A stretch of 64,000 nucleotides of DNA from Pseudanabaena sp. BC1403. Its GTDB lineage: Bacteria > Cyanobacteriota > Cyanobacteriia > Pseudanabaenales > Pseudanabaenaceae. Where the stretch lies: positions 186,001-250,000 of the forward strand of contig NZ_PDDM01000002.1 in assembly GCF_002914585.1 (NCBI RefSeq), in the 5' to 3' direction. The notes under the pieces are model-generated. The model was given only the letters and a program-made list of their open reading frames with translations, was not told where the DNA came from and searched no databases. The translations under genes and the position numbers were made by a program. This document shows positions 1 through 9,247 of this stretch, one piece after another (within the stretch, counting starts at the first letter, position 1; every line of letters begins with the position of its first letter).

Positions 1-3000
1 CAAGCGGAGCCTATGCCCAGAACATCACTACTGGGGCTAATGGATTAAATACAAATGTCGATCAAGTAGGCAACCAATACAACATCACGGGTGGAACACA
101 GGCAGGTGGCAACTTATTTTATAGTTTGCAAAAATTAGGACTATCCACAGGGGAAATAGCTAATTTTTTAAGCAGTCCTAATATTCAGAATGTCTTAACT
201 CGTGTAACAGGTGGAGAAGCATCGCTGATTAATGGATTGATTCAAGTAACAGGAGGAAACTCTAATCTATTCATCATGAATCCTGCTGGAATTGTGTTTG
301 GTGCAAATGCCAGTTTGAATGTACCCGCCAGTTTCTCGGCTACAACTGCGTCAGGAATCCAAGTAGGGAATGGCTGGTTTGGGATGAATAGCAGCGTTGA
401 TGAAGTTCGCAACCTCACTGGTAATGTTGCTGGCTATGCGTTTACAAATACTTTGCCAAGTGTGGATACTAATCCATCAGGTGTAATCGTCAATGAAGGG
501 AATCTGAATGCTAGTACAGGCAAAAGTGTGACCCTTGTTGGTGGAATGGTAGTAAATACGGGAACGATCGCAACACCTTCTGGCAACATAACGATCGCAG
601 CGACTCCTGATAACAAATTTATCAAAATCAGCAATGAAGGTAGTTTGATGTCACTTGAACTGCCGATAGCTGATCGGCAAGCTGTTGGTAATGCACCAGT
701 ATTAAAAGGCGTGGATTTACCTAGCTTGCTTACTGGGAAGACTGCGGGAACTGCGATCGTATCAGGTAATTTAAATGTATCGGGAAATAACGGCGGTAAT
801 GTTCAAGCTTTGGGCAACAATGTCACCTTAGCAAGTGCCAACATCAATGCAAATGGAAATAACGGCGGCGGTACGGTGCTCATTGGTGGCGATTTACAGG
901 GTACTGGCACAACACCTACTGCTCAATCAACAACGGTTGACGCAAACAGCAAGATTAGTGCCGATGCATTGACCAATGGCAATGGCGGCAAAGTAATCGT
1001 ATGGGCGGATAATACAACGAAATTTGATGGCACTATTACGGCAAAAGCTGGAACCCAAAGCGGTAATGGTGGACTAGTTGAGACTTCTGGCAAAAATACT
1101 CTCATTGTAGGCAATACCGCACAGGTCAATACTTCTGCTCCACAGGGTGTATCAGGTAATTGGTTGCTTGATCCTACTTCGATTACTGTGGTGGCAACTG
1201 GTGGAATTGATCCTACAGTTGCGGCAGCTAATGCTAATGCGGGTGCTAGTACTATCGATAGCGCTGTAATTGTGACGGCTCTTGGTTTTGGTAATGTCAC
1301 CCTGACCGCAACTAATACGATTACTGTCGATGCGGCAATCAATTCTCTTTCTGGAAATGGCTTGGAGCTCAATGCAACCACCACTAATCTCAATGCACCG
1401 ATTACTTTAACAGGAGGTGCTCTTACGGGTACTGCGACTACGGTCAATGTAGGTGCTGCGGGGACAGTGCAAAATGGTGTGGATGCAGCGGCGACTGGAG
1501 CAACTGTGAATCTGGCGGCTGCCACTTACACACTAGGCGCAACAGTGTTAATTAATAAAAACTTGACACTAAATGGTGCAGGTGCGAATAACACTATTGT
1601 TAGTGGTAACAATGCCGTCCAAGTCATTCGTATTGGCAATAATGGCATTGTCAATATGAATGACTTGACTGTTACAAGGGGAAGAGCTACTGGAGATGGA
1701 GGAGGTATATTTATCGTTACAGGATCGACCCTGAGCCTGGATAGGACTATTTTCTCTAATAATGTTTCTGGTGCCACAGGGGCTGCCATTACTAATGATA
1801 ATGGGACAATACTTAATGTTGCAAACAGTACATTTTCAAATAATTCGGCATCTGCAGGCAGTGCTATTGCCAACTTTGGTACAGCTACAATCTCCAACAC
1901 TACCTTCTCGAATAATTCGGCAACTGTCGTTGGTGCGCTTTACAGCTCGAATGCAACAACTACAATCTCTAACAGTGTCTTCTTGGGCAATACGTTAACC
2001 GATAGAGCTGGAGCAGCGGTTTTGAACGAGGGTGGTACGACTAATATCTCTAATAGTACCTTCTCTGGAAATTCGACAGGTTTTAACGGCAGAGGCATTA
2101 TTTTTAACTTCTCTGGTACAACCAACATCTCTAATATCACTGTCTCTGGCAATACGCCAAATCCACAGGGAGCTATTTTTAGCGAAGGTGGTACAATTAA
2201 TATCGCTAACAGCATCATAATCGGTAATTCGTCAGTCGGAAATCCAGAGATCTTTGTAACAAATAGAGTGACGAATCCAGTGGGAACGGGGATTGTCAAT
2301 TTTACTGGAGCAAATATTGTTGGCGCAAATGGAACAAGTGGCATTAGCATCAGTGGTACTGGCTCAGTTACAGGAGTAACGCCCATTACTCCGACTGGGG
2401 CAGCCAGCACGGTAATTAACACTACCCTCGCCAATAATGGTGGTTCCACACAAACCTTTGCCCTTTCTCCTAACAGTATTGCCCTTGATGCAAGTACCAC
2501 AGCAGGTGGAGCAATTCCTACCACATCTGACCAACGCGGTATCCTTATAGTTAATGGTACTCGTGATATCGGTGCATTTGAGTCGAGAGGATTTACTCTC
2601 ACTCCCGTAGGCGGAACCACACCACAAAGTGCCACTGTCAACACATTGTTTGGGAATCTCTTAGGAGTTACTGTCAGCTTTGATGGCGGGGTTGTGGATG
2701 GAGAGACAGTTACCTTTACTGCACCAAATACTGCTGTATCAGGTTTGTTTGGTGCGAGCAGCACCACTACAGCAACAATTGCGGGAGGTATAGCCACTGC
2801 TGGAGCTTTCAGGGCTACTACTACATCGGGAACTTACAATGTCACAGCTACAGCTACAGGCGTATCCAACACCGCCAACTTCGTTCTAACCAACACCCCA
2901 GATGCACCAGCCACCATCACCGCCACAGGAGGCACACCACAAAGCACAGTCGTCAACACCGCATTTGCCAATCAATTACAAGTATCAGTAACAGACCAAT

Positions 3001-3692
3001 TCGGCAATGTCGTCCCAAATAGCACTGTCACCTTCACCGCACCCAATGCTGGTGCATCAACAGCAGTTGCGATCGCAACTGCAACGACCAATGCTAGTGG
3101 AGTTGCCACAGTTTCCGTTACTGCCAACACAATCGCAGGATCTTATACCAACACAGCCACTTCAGGAGCTGCTACACCCGCCAACTTTGCTTTAACCAAT
3201 AACCCAGTGGTTGTACCACCAGTCGTTATCCCACCAGTCGTTACCCCACCAGTGGTTGTACCACCTATCGTTACACCACCTGTTGTCACATCAAAGCCAG
3301 ACATAGATCCTAACAAGGAGACTCGTTACCATGACGAGAAGAAAGTTTTGGTTTTATCATCATTAACTCCGATCGCATTTCTCTCAACCGATGATATTGA
3401 ATTCCAGCGCCTTGATAGATTCCTGATCGTAATCGTTGAGCTGATGAATAAAGATGGTGGCAATTTAGCGATCAACACCAACGATATCTGGAAAGATGCA
3501 GATATCAGTATTTTTGAAAAATCAGTCAATCAAGATGTGATTAAATTAGCAATCAATCGCTCAATTGGTAGATTTATTGGCAAGGAATATATCGATCTAG
3601 TAGATGTCAACTTTGAGACTAAAAAAGACAGAAAAAATATCCTACTCAAGGTTCGGAAGTCTCCTAAACCTGCTAGATTTCTCAAGGATTAA
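1..3692 (+). CDS. Two-partner secretion exoprotein (TpsA, filamentous haemagglutinin-type), 5' end outside window
   Basis: A large secreted adhesin-like exoprotein. The reading frame is open from base 3, so the gene begins upstream of the window; a TTG at 126 is internal. The first visible residues (SGAYAQ) look like the end of a signal peptide. Next comes a haemagglutination-activity/TPS secretion domain with the typical NPAGIVFGANA segment. A long Asn/Thr/Gly-rich region follows, with parallel beta-helix character (repeated N-STFSNNS units, about bases 1740-2230) and a closing NNGGSTQTFAL...DIGAFE segment. Two Ig-like/invasin-type repeats come next (about 2600-3200), each with a VTFTAPN motif. 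A VVxPPVV proline linker (about 3208-3291) leads to a charged C-terminal domain of about 130 residues that I do not recognise. The tpsB partner lies 143 bp downstream, which supports the call. The passenger function (adhesion, contact or surface layer) is unknown. Confidence 0.9.
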   Translation, partial: SGAYAQNITTGANGLNTNVDQVGNQYNITGGTQAGGNLFYSLQKLGLSTGEIANFLSSPNIQNVLTRVTGGEASLINGLIQVTGGNSNLFIMNPAGIVFGANASLNVPASFSATTASGIQVGNGWFGMNSSVDEVRNLTGNVAGYAFTNTLPSVDTNPSGVIVNEGNLNASTGKSVTLVGGMVVNTGTIATPSGNITIAATPDNKFIKISNEGSLMSLELPIADRQAVGNAPVLKGVDLPSLLTGKTAGTAIVSGNLNVSGNNGGNVQALGNNVTLASANINANGNNGGGTVLIGGDLQGTGTTPTAQSTTVDANSKISADALTNGNGGKVIVWADNTTKFDGTITAKAGTQSGNGGLVETSGKNTLIVGNTAQVNTSAPQGVSGNWLLDPTSITVVATGGIDPTVAAANANAGASTIDSAVIVTALGFGNVTLTATNTITVDAAINSLSGNGLELNATTTNLNAPITLTGGALTGTATTVNVGAAGTVQNGVDAAATGATVNLAAATYTLGATVLINKNLTLNGAGANNTIVSGNNAVQVIRIGNNGIVNMNDLTVTRGRATGDGGGIFIVTGSTLSLDRTIFSNNVSGATGAAITNDNGTILNVANSTFSNNSASAGSAIANFGTATISNTTFSNNSATVVGALYSSNATTTISNSVFLGNTLTDRAGAAVLNEGGTTNISNSTFSGNSTGFNGRGIIFNFSGTTNISNITVSGNTPNPQGAIFSEGGTINIANSIIIGNSSVGNPEIFVTNRVTNPVGTGIVNFTGANIVGANGTSGISISGTGSVTGVTPITPTGAASTVINTTLANNGGSTQTFALSPNSIALDASTTAGGAIPTTSDQRGILIVNGTRDIGAFESRGFTLTPVGGTTPQSATVNTLFGNLLGVTVSFDGGVVDGETVTFTAPNTAVSGLFGASSTTTATIAGGIATAGAFRATTTSGTYNVTATATGVSNTANFVLTNTPDAPATITATGGTPQSTVVNTAFANQLQVSVTDQFGNVVPNSTVTFTAPNAGASTAVAIATATTNASGVATVSVTANTIAGSYTNTATSGAATPANFALTNNPVVVPPVVIPPVVTPPVVVPPIVTPPVVTSKPDIDPNKETRYHDEKKVLVLSSLTPIAFLSTDDIEFQRLDRFLIVIVELMNKDGGNLAINTNDIWKDADISIFEKSVNQDVIKLAINRSIGRFIGKEYIDLVDVNFETKKDRKNILLKVRKSPKPARFLKD

Positions 3693-3768
3693 ATGCCAAA
3701 ATCCTCAATTTGCTTTTTAAGGTAAAGTCGGGGATTGTATCCTACACAGACCTAATGTTTGTAAGCTT

Positions 3769-3797
3769 TTGGCGCGAATTTTATTTCAGTCTATAAT
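3769..3797 (+). promoter_or_regulatory. Possible sigma70-type promoter for tpsB
   Basis: TTGGCG, a 17-base spacer and TATAAT are seen in the gap between the exoprotein and its transporter. The -10 hexamer is perfect and the -35 matches four of six consensus bases. It would let tpsB be expressed apart from tpsA. The gap is AT-rich, so a chance match is possible. Confidence 0.35.
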
Positions 3798-3835
3798 TAC
3801 AGGCTTGAAATATATAAATAGTATAATTAAATGGT

Positions 3836-5512
3836 GTGAGCAGACTAATGACCCAACAAACAAAAGACTCCCTCAAGAGCTTACTATGGACAATCGTAAT
3901 TAGCTCAGGGTATTTTGTGCTCCCCAGCTATGCTGATACGATCGCATTAAATCAAGAGAATACAAAAACAAGTGAGACAGAAGTTAAGGTAACAGAAACT
4001 GCGATTTCTCAAGCCGTATCCATCAATCAAGTAAAGTTGATTGGTAATACTGTCCTCAACCGAGACGAGATCGACCTTATTCTTCAGTCACTCCAAGACA
4101 AATCCTCCACTCTAGAACAGGTCAAAGCCGCTGCTGAAGATATTACTCAACTGTATATCAGTAATGGCTATCTCACCTCCCGTGCTCAATTTGACCCGCA
4201 AGATCCTCAAAGTATCGTTAATGGGGTTGCTCAAATCAAAGCAATCGAGGGACAAATTGAACGAATTGACGTTGTAGGAACTGTCCAAACCAATCCTGAC
4301 TACGTAAGATCGCGAGTGGAATTGGGGATCTCCAAACCATTCAATGCCAACGCTGTTGAAGATCAGTTGCGACTCCTAAAAAACGATCCGCTATTCAAAA
4401 AAGTCACCTCCACTCTCAAACCCAGCACCGAAGCAGATAAAAGCTTACTAGTAGTCCAAGTAGAAGAATCAAAACAGTTTGGCGGCTCCGTTAGCTTTGA
4501 CAATTACTCACCCATCGCCGTTGGCTCAGAACGCATGGGTGTAGGATTAAGCTATCGGAACCTTACAGGACTTGGCGATTTACTCTCAGCATCCTACTAT
4601 CGCAGCACCACAGGTGGCTCCAATCTCTACGACTTTAGCTACAGCATTCCCGTGAATCCCATGAATGGAACTGTAGCAATTCGCTACGCGCCGAATAACT
4701 ATCGGATTACCGATCCAGACTTCGCGACCTTTAATATTCGTGGCGCGAGTAGCCTCTATGACATCGTTTATCGCCAACCATTAATTCGTAACCCACGCGA
4801 AGAATTTGCGCTGTCCCTAGGATTTGCCCATCAGACAGGACAGACCTTCCTGTTTGAGAATCTTGCAACCCCATTTGGGATTGGACCTGATGCCAATGGT
4901 GTCAGCACCACCAGCGTATTTCGCTTTGGTCAAGACTATACCTTGCGCGATAATGATGGTACATGGTCATTGCGATCGCAATTCAATCTTGGCACAGGAC
5001 TATTTAACGCCACCTATGTCACCACACCTAATGCTGGCTTTTTTAGCTGGATCGGACAGGCTCAAAGAGTGCAAATGCTAGGCTCTGATGCGCTTCTAAT
5101 CGCCTCTTTTGATTCGCAGTTGTCTGCTAATCCTTTACTTCCTTCTCAACAATTCACGATTGGCGGTGGACAATCACTGCGAGGATTTCGCCAAAATGCG
5201 CGATCAGGCGATAACGGGATTCGCTTTAGTCTTGAGACTCGTCTAGTAGCAATGCGAGATCAAGAAACTAACAGAGCAATTCTCCAAATCGCTCCTTTTA
5301 TCGATCTTGGTGCAATTTGGAATCATGGCAATAACCCTACACCTTCATCATCACAAAACTTTTTAGCCGCAGGTGGGATAGGTCTAATTATTGAGCCAAT
5401 TGAGCGGTTCCTGCTCCGAGTTGAAGCTGCTATTCCATTTGTGAACTTGCAAGGACGCGGCAATAATCTTCAAGATACTGCCGTTCATTTTAGTGTAAGT
5501 TATCAGTTCTAG
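3836..5512 (+). CDS. TpsB-type outer-membrane transporter (ShlB/FhaC/HecB family)
   Basis: Outer-membrane beta-barrel protein that exports the TpsA exoprotein encoded just upstream. The start is either GTG at 3836 or ATG at 3848; the ATG gives a cleaner signal peptide (hydrophobic LLWTIVISSGYFVLP, cleavage after SYA). A POTRA domain follows at about residues 55-130 (VNQVKLIGNTVLNRDEI), and a second ShlB-type POTRA at about 135-215. The remainder is a barrel of alternating aromatic strands that ends in VHFSVSYQF with a C-terminal aromatic, as expected for Omp85-superfamily insertion. The length of 558 residues is normal for the family. Its order and spacing make a classical TPS locus. Confidence 0.93.
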   Translation: MSRLMTQQTKDSLKSLLWTIVISSGYFVLPSYADTIALNQENTKTSETEVKVTETAISQAVSINQVKLIGNTVLNRDEIDLILQSLQDKSSTLEQVKAAAEDITQLYISNGYLTSRAQFDPQDPQSIVNGVAQIKAIEGQIERIDVVGTVQTNPDYVRSRVELGISKPFNANAVEDQLRLLKNDPLFKKVTSTLKPSTEADKSLLVVQVEESKQFGGSVSFDNYSPIAVGSERMGVGLSYRNLTGLGDLLSASYYRSTTGGSNLYDFSYSIPVNPMNGTVAIRYAPNNYRITDPDFATFNIRGASSLYDIVYRQPLIRNPREEFALSLGFAHQTGQTFLFENLATPFGIGPDANGVSTTSVFRFGQDYTLRDNDGTWSLRSQFNLGTGLFNATYVTTPNAGFFSWIGQAQRVQMLGSDALLIASFDSQLSANPLLPSQQFTIGGGQSLRGFRQNARSGDNGIRFSLETRLVAMRDQETNRAILQIAPFIDLGAIWNHGNNPTPSSSQNFLAAGGIGLIIEPIERFLLRVEAAIPFVNLQGRGNNLQDTAVHFSVSYQF

Positions 5513-5565
5513 GCTGCGAAGGAGATAGCTGTTAATATTGAATAAGTTCCAAAGGGCATAAAGCT

Positions 5566-6123
5566 ATGACTGTTACAGCAATTAGACCCACAACACTAGA
5601 TGAATTTTTAGCACTGCCAGAGACAAAACCTGCCTCTGAATTTATTCATGGGCAAATCATACAGAAACCAATGCCACAAGGAGAACATAGTTTACTACAA
5701 GGTACACTCTGTCAGACCATTAGCCAAATTACTCAACCAAAGCAAATTGCTTTAGCCTTCCCAGAGCTACGCTGTGTTTTTGGTGGGTTAGCGATCGTCC
5801 CAGACATAGCTGTATTTCGTTGGGAGCGAATCCCTCGTTTGCCATCGGGGCGCATTGCTAATCGTTTTGAAACTTATCCTGACTGGGCGATTGAGATTCT
5901 CTCGCCCGATCAGCGATATAAACAAGTCTTAGCAAAATTATTACATTGTGCAGAATATGGTACTGAACTAGGTTGGTTACTTGATGCAGAAGACGAGAGT
6001 ATTCTATTAGTGGATAGCGATCGCCGAGTAAGAGAATTTAAAAATAGCGATCGCTTGCCAGTTCTCGCAGGAATTGATTTAGAGCTAACAGTAGAGCAAG
6101 TCTTTAGCTGGTTGAGTTTATGA
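5566..6123 (+). CDS. Uma2 family endonuclease-fold protein (DUF820)
   Basis: A 185-residue member of the Uma2/DUF820 family, which is greatly expanded in cyanobacteria and has a PD-(D/E)XK nuclease fold. Visible markers are TLDEFLALPETKPASEFIHG near the N-terminus, the acidic strand PDIAVFRW, and the core WAIEILSPDQRYKQVLAKLLHC, which carries the family Glu and Lys. The protein ends in a normal GIDLELTVEQVFSWL tail, so it looks intact. It starts at an ATG 53 bp after tpsB. The biological role of the family is largely unknown. Confidence 0.88.
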   Translation: MTVTAIRPTTLDEFLALPETKPASEFIHGQIIQKPMPQGEHSLLQGTLCQTISQITQPKQIALAFPELRCVFGGLAIVPDIAVFRWERIPRLPSGRIANRFETYPDWAIEILSPDQRYKQVLAKLLHCAEYGTELGWLLDAEDESILLVDSDRRVREFKNSDRLPVLAGIDLELTVEQVFSWLSL

Positions 6124-6155
6124 CTTGATTGATTTTTTAATTTGATTTTTAAAAT

Positions 6156-6269
6156 ACTGATTTTGGAAATTTCAGCGCCTACGGCGCTGAAATTTCTAAA
6201 ATCAGTTTTAATGCAATTCAGCCGTTGGCTGAATTGCATTAAAACTGATTTTTACAATGAGAATTGCTG
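6156..6269 (+). repeat. Partial copy of the MITE-like palindromic family (right end present)
   Basis: Two adjacent perfect or near-perfect hairpins share an arm: 6156-6206 (centre 6181) and 6201-6249 (centre 6225). The arm ACTGATTTT, its complement and the arm again occur in order A-A'-A. The right end ACAATGAGAATTGCTG (6254-6269) matches the terminal repeat of the complete copy at 61302-61431 at 14 of 16 positions. The left terminal repeat is not recognisable, so this copy is decayed. It fills most of the gap between the Uma2 gene and the helicase. Confidence 0.7.
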
Positions 6270-6384
6270 GATCACTACTGGGTTATTCTCGCAACCCCTT
6301 GCAATAGGCTACTATAGAAGATCAGATCAGCATTTCATCATAATTGCTAGTCTAATTTAAGTATATTTACTCAGGCAGACCTGC

Positions 6385-9009
6385 GTGCAAGCAATAGACC
6401 CACAAGAATTATATCCCTTTGAACTTGACCCGTTTCAATTACAGGCGATCGCCGCATTGCAAGCTGGTAAGTCGGTCGTTGTTTGTGCGCCAACTGGTTC
6501 AGGCAAAACCTTAATCGGCGAATATGCGATCCATGCAGCTTTAGCAGGTAATCGCCGCGTTTTCTATACCACCCCCCTCAAGGCGCTATCAAATCAGAAA
6601 TTGCGAGACTTTCGGCAGCAGTTTGGCGATGATAATGTGGGCTTGCTCACAGGTGATACCTCTGTCAATCGTGATGCACCAATCTTGGTGATGACTACCG
6701 AGATTTTTCGGAATATGCTCTATGGTACTCCTATCGGTGAAGTAGGTACTTCGTTGACAGACGTGGAAGTAGTGGTACTAGACGAATGTCACTACATGAA
6801 CGATCGCCAACGGGGAACGGTATGGGAAGAGTCGATTGTGTATTGTCCTGCGGGAGTGCAGCTAGTGGCACTCTCGGCAACCGTGGCAAATAGCCAGCAG
6901 CTCACCGATTGGATTCACAAAGTACATGGCGACACCGAATTAATCTATTCTGATTTCCGCCCAGTTCCTCTTGAGCATTCTTTCTGTAATAACAAAGGGT
7001 TTTTTCCGCTACTAGATAGCTCTAATGAGAAGATTAATCCGCGACTGAAGCCGCTCACTAATAAGCCGCCATCAAAAGAAGAAAGACATAAAATCGTTCC
7101 CCCGATTGGGGCTGTAATTTCCCATCTGCGTCAGCGCGATATGCTGCCAGCAATTTATTTTATCTTTAGCCGTCGAGGTTGTGATAAAGCGGTCACGGAC
7201 TTAGGTAATGTCTCTCTAGTTAGTCCGACCGAAGCCCTGAGATTGAAACCGCAAATTGATTCGTTTGTTGCCGCAAATCCTGAGATTGGTAAACCTACAC
7301 ATATTGATGCTCTTTATCGTGGCATTGCCACTCATCATGCAGGGATTTTACCTGCTTGGAAAGGCTTTGTCGAGGAACTCTTCCAACAAGGCTTAATCAA
7401 AGTTGTATTCGCGACGGAAACTCTTGCCGCAGGAATTAATATGCCTGCACGAACTACCGTAATCTCTAGTATTTCCAAGCGTACCGATCGCGGACATCGA
7501 TTGCTCAATGCTTCGGAATTTCTGCAAATGGCAGGCAGGGCTGGACGACGAGGTATGGATGAAGTTGGCTATGTTGTGACTGTGCAAACTCCCTTTGAAG
7601 GGGCTAAAGAAGCTGCTCATCTCGCCACATCTGGAGCCGATCCTCTTGTTAGTCAGTTTGCACCGAGTTATGGAATGGTCATGAACTTGTTGCAAACTCA
7701 TTCTCTTGATCAAGCTAGAGATCTGGTAGAACGAAGCTTTGGGCAGTATCTTGCCGATCTTAATCTCGCGCCACAAATCCAGAATCTCGAATTAGTCATC
7801 GAGCAAATCGCTAAGTTAGAGAAAGATCTTGCTAATATCGATTTGAAGCAATTGGAAGTTTATGACAAATTGCGCGATCGCCTCCGAGAAGAAAAGCGGC
7901 TCCTAAAAATGCTCGCACAGCAAGCGGAAGAGATGCGTTTAAATGATTTGGCTTCCTACGCTCCCTATTTGCTGTCAGGCTCACCGCTTACGATCCGCAC
8001 TAACAAAGGCTTGATTGTGCATACAGTTCTCGCTGCCAAAGTGCAAGGCTCTGGGCAGTTTCCTTGGTTTGTCTGTCTTGGTCGCGATAATCGCTGGTAT
8101 ACGGTTGGTTATAAAGATATTGTCCAAGTTGGTGCTGATTTGTTGCTTGATGGTGATATCGAATATCCTGCAAAGTTGCCATTGCGCCCAGGACAATCGA
8201 TCGATGGGGATGAATCCAGCTTTGCGATCGCCCAAAAAATTACGCCATTACCTGATCCAGAGTTAGCACCTGAAGTAATTACCCAACAGTCGAGAGTCAT
8301 TGCGATCGAGTCAGAAATGAATCAACATCCTGTCTCGAAAATGACTGATCGCGGTGCTGTTTTCAAAAAAGTTAGTCGGCTCGAACAATTGCAGCGCCAG
8401 ATCGAATTTCAGCAAAAGGTGGTCAATGAGCGCCGCCAAAGACATTGGCAAGAATTTATGAGCTTAGTTAATATCTTGCAATTCTACGGATGTCTTGAAG
8501 ATACCCAACCCACCGATAAAGGTAAGGTCGTAGCGGCGCTGCGAGGTGAGAATGAACTATGGTTAGCTCTATGTCTAATGTCAGGAGAGTTAGATAACCT
8601 CGCTCCCCATCACCTCGCTACCGTCTGTGCTGCGATCGTTAGTGAAAACAGTCGTCCTGATAACTGGATCAAATTTGGTTTATCCCCAACGGTGGAAGAT
8701 GCCCTTGATGGTTTGCGCGATCGCCGTCGAGAATTGATGCCAGTCCAACGCCGACATTTGGTCGATATTCCTGCATGGCTAGATTATGAGCTAACAGGAC
8801 TAGTGGAACAATGGGCGTTGGGAATGGAATGGTCGGAGCTATGTCAAAATACGAATCTTGATGAGGGCGATATTGTCCGCTTGATGCGCCGCACGATTGA
8901 TTTGCTATATCAAATTCCCCATGTACCGAATTTGCCCTCTCAAATCTATTCATCAGCCAAGCAAGCTGCACAAATGATCGATCGCTTCCCTGTTAACGAG
9001 GTGATTTAA
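6385..9009 (+). CDS. Ski2/Mtr4-like DEAD/DEAH-box RNA helicase
   Basis: An 874-residue superfamily 2 helicase of the Ski2/Mtr4 type found widely in cyanobacteria and probably involved in RNA processing or decay. Motifs in order are a Q-like FQLQAIAAL, Walker A APTGSGKT (about residues 35-42), TTPLKALSNQ (Ia), DECHYMND (II), LSATVAN (III), HHAGILPAWK (IV region), ATETLAAGINMPA (V) and QMAGRAGRRGMD (VI). The C-terminal 400 residues contain a charged helical stretch and a DSHCT-like domain (WSELCQNTNLDEGDIVRLMRR, typical of the Mtr4 C-terminus). The start is GTG at 6385, the first in-frame start after the repeat. Its neighbours give no functional clue. Confidence 0.92.
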   Translation: MQAIDPQELYPFELDPFQLQAIAALQAGKSVVVCAPTGSGKTLIGEYAIHAALAGNRRVFYTTPLKALSNQKLRDFRQQFGDDNVGLLTGDTSVNRDAPILVMTTEIFRNMLYGTPIGEVGTSLTDVEVVVLDECHYMNDRQRGTVWEESIVYCPAGVQLVALSATVANSQQLTDWIHKVHGDTELIYSDFRPVPLEHSFCNNKGFFPLLDSSNEKINPRLKPLTNKPPSKEERHKIVPPIGAVISHLRQRDMLPAIYFIFSRRGCDKAVTDLGNVSLVSPTEALRLKPQIDSFVAANPEIGKPTHIDALYRGIATHHAGILPAWKGFVEELFQQGLIKVVFATETLAAGINMPARTTVISSISKRTDRGHRLLNASEFLQMAGRAGRRGMDEVGYVVTVQTPFEGAKEAAHLATSGADPLVSQFAPSYGMVMNLLQTHSLDQARDLVERSFGQYLADLNLAPQIQNLELVIEQIAKLEKDLANIDLKQLEVYDKLRDRLREEKRLLKMLAQQAEEMRLNDLASYAPYLLSGSPLTIRTNKGLIVHTVLAAKVQGSGQFPWFVCLGRDNRWYTVGYKDIVQVGADLLLDGDIEYPAKLPLRPGQSIDGDESSFAIAQKITPLPDPELAPEVITQQSRVIAIESEMNQHPVSKMTDRGAVFKKVSRLEQLQRQIEFQQKVVNERRQRHWQEFMSLVNILQFYGCLEDTQPTDKGKVVAALRGENELWLALCLMSGELDNLAPHHLATVCAAIVSENSRPDNWIKFGLSPTVEDALDGLRDRRRELMPVQRRHLVDIPAWLDYELTGLVEQWALGMEWSELCQNTNLDEGDIVRLMRRTIDLLYQIPHVPNLPSQIYSSAKQAAQMIDRFPVNEVI

Positions 9010-9073
9010 GCATATTTCTCACAATATATAGCTCGCCAAGTTAGTTAAAATATATAGCGCTTTTCAAGCGATC

Positions 9074-9124
9074 GAAGTACGGGATTGTGTCTCCGCCTTC
9101 GGCGGAGACACAATCCCGTACTTC
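9074..9124. repeat. Perfect 24-bp-arm hairpin, TTC loop
   Basis: A perfect palindrome with a three-base loop (GCC-TTC-GGC apex) lies between two convergent genes. It could act as a bidirectional terminator for the helicase and the RND pump gene. It belongs to the set of long intergenic hairpins in this window. Confidence 0.85.
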
Positions 9125-9131
9125 ATTTCAA

Positions 9132-9182
9132 AACCCAAATTAATAAAGGCGGAGCGAAGCTCCGCCTTTATTAATTTGGGTT
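9132..9182. repeat. Perfect 24-bp-arm hairpin, GAA loop
   Basis: A second perfect palindrome, 7 bp after the first, with a different stem sequence but the same design: a long AT-rich base, a GC-rich top and a three-base loop (GAGC-GAA-GCTC apex). It also lies in the convergent gap, so a terminator role is possible. Confidence 0.85.
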
Positions 9183-9247
9183 GTATGTCCTAAGCAAAGC
9201 TTACATTGCTATACCTATTCTTTCTCGACTTTAGAGTGCAAAGAGCT

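Noticed and set aside
923-2797. Long minus-strand frames (923-1525, 1526-1900, 1940-2797) under the exoprotein gene
   Set aside because: They are Val/Pro/Leu-rich mirror products of the Thr/Asn/Gly-rich coding strand, with no start signals or recognisable domains.
8669-8971. Minus-strand frame under the helicase 3' end, and similar short frames under the RND, MFP and CheA genes
   Set aside because: They lie wholly within well-supported genes and lack motifs, ribosome-binding sites or plausible composition.
9074-9182. Possible CRISPR repeats in the hairpin clusters
   Set aside because: Stems differ from one another, there is no regular spacer length, and no cas genes are in the window.
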